From positions 1-5,558 of the forward strand of contig CAIXRL010000158.1 of the NCBI GenBank assembly GCA_903921835.1: 5,558 nt of DNA. Reading direction: 5' to 3'. The stretch is from Candidatus Eiseniibacteriota bacterium (GTDB lineage: Bacteria; Eisenbacteria; RBG-16-71-46). The notes under the pieces were generated by a model, which was given only the letters and a program-made list of their open reading frames with translations, was not told the DNA's origin and ran no database searches. The first letter of the stretch is position 1; every line of letters begins with the position of its first letter. A program made the translations under genes and the position numbers. Of the stretch, positions 1 to 5,558 are shown piece by piece.

Positions 1-218
1 GGCCGAGCGCGGTGATCTCCGCGCTGCAGGTCAGCGGGCTGCCGACGGATGCGTTCACCTTCGTTGGCTTTCTTCCGGTCAAGCCGGGTGCGCGCCGGCG
101 CATGCTCGAGGAGTACGCGGAACGTCGCGAGACGACCGTGGCCCTCGAATCGCACATCGTGGACGACGCGGGCTTGGAGCGTGCGGTTGCGGCGTTGCGC
201 GAGGTGGTTGCGGGGTAG
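1..218 (+). CDS. rsmI: RsmI-like 16S rRNA (cytidine-2'-O)-methyltransferase, 3' part of the gene, C-terminally short
   Basis: The gene enters from the left edge; the reading frame begins at base 3 and ends with TAG at 216-218. The visible 71 residues start PSAVISALQVSGLPTD and continue through FVGFLPVKPGARRR to ALESH. This matches the middle of RsmI (tetrapyrrole-methylase fold), where SGLPTD-x-F, GFLP-x-K and an ES(P/T)HR-like segment follow one another. RsmI 2'-O-methylates C1402 of 16S rRNA using S-adenosylmethionine. Here the protein ends about 27 residues after the ESH segment, so the usual ARELTK stretch and the remaining roughly 100 residues are absent. No continuation of the family was seen in the other two + frames up to base 414, so a simple frameshift is unlikely. 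It may be a truncated duplicate, since a second rsmI begins at 5494, or a short paralogue. The GTG at 12 is internal to the conserved region and is not a start. Family assignment is firm; whether it is functional is unknown. Confidence 0.8.
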   Translation, partial: PSAVISALQVSGLPTDAFTFVGFLPVKPGARRRMLEEYAERRETTVALESHIVDDAGLERAVAALREVVAG

Positions 219-260
219 CACGCGGGCGTTTGTACATCCACGGTCGCGCGAGGCTGCCGT

Positions 261-368
261 GCGTCGCCGGCAACTCGTCTTGCGAACGTGGCCCCCGGCG
301 CTCCCCGCCCGCCCGGGAATCCCATTCCCGCGCTCTCGCCCGCCATTCGCAAGACGAGCCGGCGACGC
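261..368. repeat. Long imperfect inverted repeat between convergent genes, candidate bidirectional terminator
   Basis: The left arm 261-286 and right arm 346-368 are reverse complements, apart from three extra bases (around 272-274) in the left arm. The core TCGTCTTGCGAA (275-286) pairs exactly with TTCGCAAGACGA (346-357), and GCGTCGCCGG (261-270) pairs with CCGGCGACGC (359-368). Inside the loop a second small hairpin forms: CGGGAAT (314-320) with ATTCCCG (324-330) around a CCC loop. It fills most of the 196-bp gap between the two convergent stop codons, which is where a shared terminator would sit. No T-tract follows on either strand, so it is not a classical intrinsic terminator. It could instead be a palindromic intergenic repeat or a 3'-end stabilising structure. 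The pairing is seen directly; the role is inferred. Confidence 0.6.
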
Positions 369-414
369 CCCACTCGCGTGGCTCCCGCTGCAGAGCACGC
401 AGCACCCGCGGGGC

Positions 415-3400
415 TCACTCCAGCAGCATGAACCTCTGGCCGGCCGCCTGGCCGTTGACGCGCATGCGGACGAAGTAGACGCCGCGCGCGAGCCCGTGGC
501 AGTCCAGTGCGAGCGTGCCCGGCCCGGCCTCGGCGAGGAACGGCGGCACCGAGCGCACCTGCCGCCCGGCCACGTCAAAGAGCGCGAGTTCCACCCTGCC
601 GCGCGCCGGCAGCGCGTAGCGGATCGTGGACTGCGTGCGTACCGGGTTGGGCGCGATGCCGAGCTGCAGCGTGGCCGGCACGCGTTCGCCCGGCGGTACC
701 GCCAGCGTGGAGCCGGTCTGGCCGTACGTCACGCCGGCGGTGAGCACCGGCTCCAGCACGCCGTCCCCGTCGTCGTCCAGGGACAGCACGATGTCGTAGT
801 AGCGGAACGCCCGCGGCTCGGTGAAGGTCGCGCTCACCGCGAGATCCCTGGACTCGCCGGGCGAGAGCGCCAGGTCGCCATGGATGTCGCTGCCCGGGGT
901 CAGCCCGTTGAGCGAGACCAGCGGATCCTCCGTCGGGTCGGCGCCCGTGCGGGCCGCCAGGTGGATCGAGTACGGAGTCGTGGCGGTGCCACTGCTCGTG
1001 TTGGTCACGCGCAACGCCACGGTGGCCGGTCCCCCCGGGCCGCCCACGCCGATCGGGCCCAGGGCGATCCCGCCGCACCAGGCCCGCGTGGCGAAGAGCG
1101 AACCCTCGTTGACGGTCGCTACCATCGTGCCGGTGTTCGTGACCGTGACGAGATAGCACGATGTGGTGCCGGCCGGCATGCCCGCCGGCCGCGACACCTT
1201 GTACTGCACCGGCACGCAGCCGTTGGCCGGCACGACGATCGGGTTCGGCGTCAGCTGCGTGAAGCCGGTCGGCCCGGCCCACGTGCAGGCACCTCCCGCG
1301 GGCAGGCCGGCGAAGCCGACGTTGTAGCTCTGCGCGGCGCCGGTGTAGTTGCACACCTGCATGGTGAGCGTCGCCTCGGTATCGAAGTAGCAGAGCGACG
1401 CCACGGTCGGCACCCAGCTGAACTCCTTGCACTTGCCGAGCGAGTCGGCCAGGTAGAGCCCGTTCACGTCTGCGGTCTCGAGCGAGCGCTGGAACAGTTC
1501 GACCTCGTCGATCGAGCCGTTCATGTAGCCCGCCGGGCCGAAGAACCCGACCTGTGCGCCGATGAACAGCTTCTCGGTGGTCGTCACGCTGCCGCCCGCG
1601 AACGCCGGGAAGCTCGCCACGAGGACGCCGTCCACGTACAGGCGCGTGCCGTCCGTGGGCGCGGAGCGTCGCAGCACGCCCGCCACGTGGTGCCACTGGC
1701 CGTCGGCCACGAACGCCGCCGTTGGCGACCAGTACTCGACCCCGGTCGGCAGCGCGGTGTTGGCGAGCCGGAATGCCAGCCGTCCGTTCTTGAGATAGAG
1801 CGCGTAGCCCTGCTCGGGATCCGCGGTGCGCTTGTCGACGATGGGCGCGATGCCGCTTGCCGTGGTCGTGCGCACCCACGCGTCCACCGTGATGTCGCCG
1901 GCGCCGAAGTCGAGCCCCGGCGCGTCACTGGCCTGCACGTACTGGTTGAGCCCGTTGAACGTGCGGCCGCGACGCACCCTGGCCGGATCGTGCAGCGGCC
2001 CGTTCACGTCCGTGCCGTTCGCGCCCAGCAAGATCTCCGTCGCCTGCGTGCCGGCGGGCTCGTCGAGCGGGTACCACGCGGACATGTTGAGCGGCGGCGG
2101 CAGGCAGCTCGGGCACGGCCCGACGTTCTTGACCAGCATGGCGGTGCAGCCGGTGGCGGGATCGGTCGCGACCAGCGTGATCGTGCCGCCACCCGGGGTC
2201 CAGACGACGTCCACGTTGTTGCCGATCCATGATGCCGGCGCGCCGCCGCTGACGGTCCACGCGTACGTGTAGGTCGCGGGCCCGATCGCGGAGTAGTTGT
2301 ACCGCGTCGTGTCGCACAGCGTGGACGAGCCGGCGATCGTGACCGGCTGCAATCCGACCGTGATCGCGAGCACCTTCGTGGCTGGCGAGGCGCCGGGCAC
2401 GGTGAGCGTCACGGTGTAGGTGCCCGGGGTGGCGTAGGTGTGCGACACGGCCGCGCCGCTGCCGGTGCCCAGGTCGCCGAAGTTCCAGGTCCACGGCCCG
2501 GAGCAGTTGGGCGACGTGAAGTTCCCCGTCAGGCAGTTCGTGATCGTGGACGTGAAGTCCGCGGGCAACGCGGCGGTGCACTGCATGGGCATGTTGGGCA
2601 GCGTTGCGAAGACGCCGACCGACCTGCCGGCAGGCAGGGGCACGCTGTTCATGCTGAGCCCGCACTCGTTGGCGTTCGCGGTATTGAAACTGTCGGGAGA
2701 GAAGATGCAGTGCAGCGCCGTCGCGCCGGGGACCGAGACGTAGAGCAGCCGGTCCGGCCCCTGCCGGACGTCCGCCCAGGGCCCGGAGATGATGTCGCGG
2801 ACCTGAAGCGTGGCGATCTGGAGCTGCTTCAGGATGCGGGCGCCGGACACGACGTTGTAGTTGTTGAAGTAGAGCAGCTTGCCGTTGGGGCTGAAGCACA
2901 CGTCCGTGTAGCCGCCCCACGTGCCGGTCGGGGCGAGCAGCGTGGAGGCGAAGCCCGACGCGCGGTTGAAGTTGTAGACCGCGACCTGGCCGGTGAGCGG
3001 GTAGTTGCCCCCGTCAATCGTGCCTACCGCGACGCGTGTGCCGTCATTCGAGGCTGTCAGGCCGCCCGGCACCCAGGTGCCCGCCGCGATCCCGATGTTG
3101 TACGCCGTCGTGCTCACGGGACCGGCGTTGGTCACGAGGGTCACGTAGATCATCCCGGAGCCGGAGTTGGCGCCGTTGGTCACGATCCACCAGTCCACGC
3201 CGTTGCTGTGCGGGATCGCCGCCATGCCCTCGATCAGCTGGTTGGGAGAACCCGGCAGCGCGACGAGCAGGTTCTTCTGGCCGGCCACGACGTCGCCGTA
3301 GCCGCCGTTCAGCGTCATGTCCACGAGGCTGTAGTTCATCGGACTGGGCGTCCCGTAGTCTTCCGATTGGCGGACCGTGAAGAGGAAGTACTGGTTCGCC

Positions 3401-4998
3401 GTTCCGGGCCGAGGCAGGATGAGGTTGCCGTTGTGCGAGCTGTTGCCCGCCAGCAACCCGGTGCCGTTGGGCATGACTGCGTTGTTGCGGTTCAGCACGC
3501 GAGGACCATCGGCGTAGAAGAGCATGGCGCCGGCGCCATCCGAGACGGCGGCGGACGCCTCGGGGCCGGCGACGCTTCGGCCGGCGACGGACACGGGCGC
3601 GCCGGTGGCCCAGCTGATGCCGACGCTGTCGGGCAGCACCCAGTTCGTGCACGGCCCCAGGATGGGGGTGCAGACCCGCGCATTCACCTGCGCGGAGTTC
3701 GTGCTCGAGCTGGCGCCGCCATCCGTCACGGTGAGCGTCGCCGGGTACACGCCGGGCGACGCGTACGACACCACGGCGCTCTGCGTGCTCGCGCTGGCGG
3801 GCGTGCCGCCCGGGAAGGACCACGCGTAGGTCCAGCCGGGACCCGCGGCCGGCGTGGTGAACGTGACCGTGTCCGGCGGGCAGATCTGGCCGCGCGAAGC
3901 CAGGATGAGCGCGTTCAAGCCGCTGGGGCAGCCCACGTCGATGAGGTTCTGCGCTCCGACCAGCGTCGAGCGGAAGTACGCGATCGCGGTCTGCATGCGC
4001 GTCGTCTGCTCCGCGGTGAACGCGAACCGGCAGGCGTCGTCGGTGTAGTCCATGAAGTTCTCGACCGGGTCGTTCACGTTGGTGCACGACGTGAGCGAGC
4101 CGACCGGGCAGCCGCTGCGGTTCACCGCCTCGGGCGGCGTGTCCGCGACCTGGTCGCCGGGCGCGGCGCAGCCGCCCTGGAACGTGTGCAGCAGGTTCAG
4201 CCAGTGGCCGACCTCGTGCGTCATGATCTTGCCGTCGTTGTTGTTCGGCAGCAGGTTCGGGTACGGCCCGCCGTAGGGCGTGTTGTCGCTGCCGAACGCG
4301 GTGTAGCGGATCACGATGCCGTCGAGCCCGGCGGGCACGGCGCCGGGGAACGTGGCGTAGCCGGCCACTCCGCCGCCGCCCCCGACGATGGTGTTCACCA
4401 CCCAGACGTTGAGGTACTTCGCGGACGGCAGGTAGTCGATCGCCTTGAGCGCCTGTTCGCTCGCCGGGCTGCCGTACGTGTGCACCGTCTGTGCGGAAAC
4501 CGTGCGCGTGATGCCGGGCGTGGTGGACCACACGACCGGGCTGCCGGGCGGCAACTGCGTGGCGAGGCAGAACTGGATGCCGGCGTTCACCGCCGGCGCG
4601 GGACCGCCGGGCGAGTTCGCGAAGTCGCGGTTGAGCGCCCAGACCTGCGACAGCACCTGCGCGTCCGTGATGTTCTCCGGTCCGTTCTGGTGAACGATGT
4701 GCACCACGATCGGGATCACGTAGCTCGGGCCCGCGACCTGCACCTGCATGGGCGCGATCCCCATGCGCTGCGCCTCGCGCACCATGGTCTCGAACAGCTC
4801 GCGCCGGGCGGCAAGCCCCGGGTCGTCGGCGAGGGCCCGCTCGAGCCGGTCCGCGGCGGCGCACGGCTCGGTGCCCGCGGGAGCGCCCCACGTCGGCGTC
4901 GACTGGGCCCGCGCAGGAGCGGCGGTCAGGGCGGCGAGGATCAGCGCGAGGGCCGCGCGGCGGAAAATGTTCCAGGCGGGCAGGGAAACGGGTCGCAC
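415..4998 (-). CDS. Secreted multidomain M43 (pappalysin-like) zinc metalloprotease with PKD, propeller, LamG and C-terminal sorting domains
   Basis: The start is GTG at 4998, giving 1527 residues. AAGGAG lies six bases upstream and a signal peptide follows at once: arginines, LALILAALTA, then cleavage after ARA-31. The longer frame from ATG at 5211 adds a charged, non-conserved leader. Residues 32-90 look like a propeptide, with Cys46. The catalytic domain (about 92-355) has HEVGHWLNLLH at 261-271 (zinc ligands His261, His265, His271; base Glu262) and the Met-turn NFMDY with Met316, typical of M43 peptidases. Then follow PKD1 (366-442), a propeller-like region (447-807), PKD2 (812-882, WNFGD), a PKD-like domain (885-960), LamG/concanavalin-type (972-1188, with WHHVAG and SIDEVELF), Cys-bearing beta-rich segments (1192-1425, acidic DDDGDG at 1408-1413) and a FlgD-like/T9SS type A-like end (1445-1527; APNPVR, FDVAGRQV, GVYFVRM). 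The protein is probably exported and surface-bound or released; its substrate is unknown. No frameshift is seen. Confidence 0.93.
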   Translation of the reverse strand: MRPVSLPAWNIFRRAALALILAALTAAPARAQSTPTWGAPAGTEPCAAADRLERALADDPGLAARRELFETMVREAQRMGIAPMQVQVAGPSYVIPIVVHIVHQNGPENITDAQVLSQVWALNRDFANSPGGPAPAVNAGIQFCLATQLPPGSPVVWSTTPGITRTVSAQTVHTYGSPASEQALKAIDYLPSAKYLNVWVVNTIVGGGGGVAGYATFPGAVPAGLDGIVIRYTAFGSDNTPYGGPYPNLLPNNNDGKIMTHEVGHWLNLLHTFQGGCAAPGDQVADTPPEAVNRSGCPVGSLTSCTNVNDPVENFMDYTDDACRFAFTAEQTTRMQTAIAYFRSTLVGAQNLIDVGCPSGLNALILASRGQICPPDTVTFTTPAAGPGWTYAWSFPGGTPASASTQSAVVSYASPGVYPATLTVTDGGASSSTNSAQVNARVCTPILGPCTNWVLPDSVGISWATGAPVSVAGRSVAGPEASAAVSDGAGAMLFYADGPRVLNRNNAVMPNGTGLLAGNSSHNGNLILPRPGTANQYFLFTVRQSEDYGTPSPMNYSLVDMTLNGGYGDVVAGQKNLLVALPGSPNQLIEGMAAIPHSNGVDWWIVTNGANSGSGMIYVTLVTNAGPVSTTAYNIGIAAGTWVPGGLTASNDGTRVAVGTIDGGNYPLTGQVAVYNFNRASGFASTLLAPTGTWGGYTDVCFSPNGKLLYFNNYNVVSGARILKQLQIATLQVRDIISGPWADVRQGPDRLLYVSVPGATALHCIFSPDSFNTANANECGLSMNSVPLPAGRSVGVFATLPNMPMQCTAALPADFTSTITNCLTGNFTSPNCSGPWTWNFGDLGTGSGAAVSHTYATPGTYTVTLTVPGASPATKVLAITVGLQPVTIAGSSTLCDTTRYNYSAIGPATYTYAWTVSGGAPASWIGNNVDVVWTPGGGTITLVATDPATGCTAMLVKNVGPCPSCLPPPLNMSAWYPLDEPAGTQATEILLGANGTDVNGPLHDPARVRRGRTFNGLNQYVQASDAPGLDFGAGDITVDAWVRTTTASGIAPIVDKRTADPEQGYALYLKNGRLAFRLANTALPTGVEYWSPTAAFVADGQWHHVAGVLRRSAPTDGTRLYVDGVLVASFPAFAGGSVTTTEKLFIGAQVGFFGPAGYMNGSIDEVELFQRSLETADVNGLYLADSLGKCKEFSWVPTVASLCYFDTEATLTMQVCNYTGAAQSYNVGFAGLPAGGACTWAGPTGFTQLTPNPIVVPANGCVPVQYKVSRPAGMPAGTTSCYLVTVTNTGTMVATVNEGSLFATRAWCGGIALGPIGVGGPGGPATVALRVTNTSSGTATTPYSIHLAARTGADPTEDPLVSLNGLTPGSDIHGDLALSPGESRDLAVSATFTEPRAFRYYDIVLSLDDDGDGVLEPVLTAGVTYGQTGSTLAVPPGERVPATLQLGIAPNPVRTQSTIRYALPARGRVELALFDVAGRQVRSVPPFLAEAGPGTLALDCHGLARGVYFVRMRVNGQAAGQRFMLLE

Positions 4999-5004
4999 GC
5001 GCGG

Positions 5005-5010
5005 CTCCTT
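5005..5010 (-). promoter_or_regulatory. Ribosome binding site that fixes the metalloprotease GTG start
   Basis: On the minus strand AAGGAG is followed by the six-base spacer CCGCGC and then GTG (4998-4996). This near-ideal Shine-Dalgarno site, directly before a signal peptide, is the reason for choosing the GTG over the ATG at 5211. Confidence 0.82.
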
Positions 5011-5088
5011 GTCGTGGGGTGCCCTGATGGCCAGGAAGCTGCGGTCACGCCGGAGAACGATGCGGTTCCGATCGCCCCGCCAGTCCGC

Positions 5089-5110
5089 GGGCCCGGTTCG
5101 ACCCGGGCCC
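5089..5110. other. GC-rich hairpin in the probable 5' leader of the metalloprotease gene
   Basis: GGGCCCGG (5089-5096) and CCGGGCCC (5103-5110) form an eight-base-pair perfect stem around the loop TTCGAC. It lies about 80 bases before the Shine-Dalgarno site of the minus-strand gene, inside its leader if transcription starts near 5200. It has no T-tract. It could influence mRNA stability or be incidental in GC-rich DNA. Confidence 0.4.
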
Positions 5111-5210
5111 GGAGCCGAAGGCGACCAGATTGAGGCGACTCCAGGCTCGGCGCTCCTTCGCTCAACTGTCAACTGTCGGTCAAGGATGCCCGGGAAGCGA
5201 TGGCACCGCA

Positions 5211-5216
5211 ATAGTA
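5211..5216 (-). promoter_or_regulatory. Weak candidate -10 element for the metalloprotease gene
   Basis: On the minus strand TACTAT lies in the only AT-richer patch upstream of the gene. A CTGACA resembling a -35 box occurs upstream, but only 13 bases away, which is too close for a standard sigma-70 promoter. A near-palindrome, ATTTC-A-GAAAT (5218-5228), sits just upstream of the -10-like box and could be a protein-binding site. If used, the leader would be about 200 nt. Position and composition support it; spacing does not. Confidence 0.25.
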
Positions 5217-5411
5217 GATTTCAGAAATGTGTCAGAGACGACGGGCGTACGTGGATTTCGGACGGCGGCCGAACCCTGGCGCCATGGCGAGGCCGCCCTC
5301 GCGGAGGGCGCCCTCCCCGGACGACGGGCGCCTCGGCAACGTCCTTGCGCCATGCGAAGGTCTGCGTGCCGGCGGCGCTTCGTGATCGCACGCTGCGGCT
5401 TGCCGTCCGCT

Positions 5412-5441
5412 TTGGACTCGCCCGGAGCACCGTGCTACGTT
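5412..5441 (+). promoter_or_regulatory. Candidate promoter for the right-hand rsmI
   Basis: TTGGAC (5412-5417) and TACGTT (5436-5441, preceded by TGC) are separated by 18 bases. They lie about 50 bases upstream of the rsmI start, on the correct strand. Each box is only a partial match to the sigma-70 consensus, so this is a plausible placement rather than a firm call. Confidence 0.4.
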
Positions 5442-5457
5442 CCGCCCCGCTTTTTCG

Positions 5458-5475
5458 CGGCCGGTTTCCCGGCCG
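5458..5475 (+). other. rsmI: Hairpin immediately upstream of the rsmI ribosome binding site
   Basis: CGGCCGG (5458-5464) pairs perfectly with CCGGCCG (5469-5475) around the loop TTTC. The Shine-Dalgarno site begins six bases later. The T-run TTTTT (5451-5455) precedes rather than follows the stem, so it is not a + strand terminator; read on the minus strand it is followed by an A-run, so it is not one there either. It may shape the leader mRNA, or may be incidental. Confidence 0.4.
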
Positions 5476-5480
5476 GAGGC

Positions 5481-5485
5481 AAGGA
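5481..5485 (+). promoter_or_regulatory. rsmI: Ribosome binding site of rsmI, supports a TTG start
   Basis: AAGGA is followed by eight bases and then TTG at 5494. No ATG or GTG in the same frame lies between this site and the conserved TLYLVATPIG segment, so the TTG is the best start. Confidence 0.7.
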
Positions 5486-5493
5486 ACCCGGCA

Positions 5494-5558
5494 TTGACTG
5501 ACGCCCATTCCTCCGGCCACGGAGGCACGCTGTACCTGGTGGCGACGCCCATCGGCAA
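5494..5558 (+). CDS. rsmI: 16S rRNA (cytidine(1402)-2'-O)-methyltransferase RsmI, 5' part only
   Basis: Only the first 21 complete codons are in the window; the gene continues off the right edge. With the TTG start the protein reads (M)TDAHSSGHGG and then TLYLVATPIG. This is the very conserved first strand and loop of RsmI (LYLVATPIGN), part of the S-adenosylmethionine-binding N-terminal domain. The enzyme modifies the ribosomal P-site region by 2'-O-methylating C1402 of 16S rRNA. The start is supported by AAGGA eight bases upstream and a candidate promoter at 5412-5441. It is divergent from the metalloprotease gene across a 495-bp gap. Another RsmI-like sequence, shortened at its C-terminus, lies at the left edge in the same orientation, so this may be the intact chromosomal copy. 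Other members of the tetrapyrrole-methylase superfamily rarely carry this exact ATPIG motif at the N-terminus, but the short visible stretch limits certainty. Confidence 0.83.
   Translation, partial: MTDAHSSGHGGTLYLVATPIG

Larger units (their letters stand above)
4999..5493. other. Divergent intergenic region without a credible gene
   Basis: This 495-bp stretch separates the metalloprotease start from the second rsmI. Open frames crossing it on both strands give arginine- and proline-rich translations with no recognisable family motif and no well-placed ribosome binding site, so they look like chance frames in GC-rich DNA. What it does hold is: an AT-richer patch at about 5207-5230; two adjacent copies of TCAACTG (5162-5175); GC hairpins at 5089-5110, 5294-5310 and 5458-5475; and a 14-base perfect palindrome, GGAGGGCGCCCTCC, at 5303-5316. 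No tRNA or known riboswitch was recognised. Confidence 0.6.

Noticed and set aside
79..405. A 108-codon minus-strand frame across the convergent gap
   Set aside because: It runs through both arms of the inverted repeat and into the antisense of the RsmI-like gene, with Arg/Pro-rich chance composition.
49..2232. A very long + strand open frame antisense to the metalloprotease
   Set aside because: The translation is arginine-, alanine- and valine-rich with no family motif. It lies opposite a clearly real protein, and such stop-free antisense frames are expected at this G+C content.
3044..4891. A 615-codon minus-strand frame overlapping the protease in another phase
   Set aside because: It is the shifted reading of the same DNA and consists mostly of Arg, Ala, Gly and His. 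The other phase carries the signal peptide and the HExxH motif.
5087..5112. A tRNA T-arm-like sequence (GGTTCGACC inside a GC stem)
   Set aside because: The loop is six bases rather than seven, and no matching acceptor, anticodon or D-arm is found around it. It is treated as a simple hairpin.
2440..5133. A second long + strand antisense open frame of about 900 codons
   Set aside because: Same pattern: low-complexity Arg/Ala/Gly/Val composition, no recognisable domain, no well-placed ribosome binding site, fully opposite the protease.
5221..5520. Minus-strand frame of about 99 codons upstream of the protease
   Set aside because: No recognisable motif and no convincing ribosome binding site. 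It overlaps the rsmI start and promoter region antisense.
1..5558. The window being one circular molecule, because both ends carry rsmI sequence
   Set aside because: The right end stops at about residue 21 of RsmI and the left begins at about residue 110, so the ends do not join into one continuous gene. A roughly 270-base gap would be required.
1..5558. CRISPR array, insertion-sequence transposase or phage genes
   Set aside because: No regularly spaced direct repeats and no transposase, integrase or phage motifs were seen on either strand.

Overview
The window is high-G+C bacterial DNA that codes on both strands. The dominant gene encodes a very large secreted multidomain protein ending in a FlgD-like / type IX-secretion-like sorting domain. 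Its middle carries a propeller type otherwise familiar from Bacteroidota surface proteins. High G+C with this C-terminal domain type suggests a high-G+C member of the Fibrobacterota-Chlorobiota-Bacteroidota (FCB) group, such as Candidatus Eisenbacteria or a relative. This placement is inferred from protein style, not from a marker gene.

Layout. (1) Positions 1-218, + strand: the 3' end of an RsmI-like 16S rRNA methyltransferase gene. It stops early, before the conserved RELTK region and C-terminal part of the family. (2) Positions 219-414: a short convergent intergenic gap filled by a long imperfect inverted repeat (261-368). (3) Positions 415-4998, - strand: one 1527-residue exported M43 (pappalysin/cytophagalysin-type) zinc metalloprotease. 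After the catalytic domain come a PKD domain, a beta-propeller-like domain, two more PKD-like domains, a LamG/concanavalin-like domain, two Cys-containing beta-sandwich-like segments and a C-terminal sorting domain. (4) Positions 4999-5493: a divergent 495-bp intergenic region with candidate promoters for both neighbours and several short GC hairpins, but no credible gene. (5) Positions 5494-5558, + strand: the first 21 codons of a second rsmI gene, running off the window.

The metalloprotease appears to be a single-gene unit, probably acting outside the cell or on its surface. The flanking rsmI sequences are housekeeping translation genes with no evident functional link to it. The most unusual points are the domain chain of the metalloprotease and the presence of rsmI-family sequence on both sides of it, in the same orientation, with the left copy shortened at its C-terminus.
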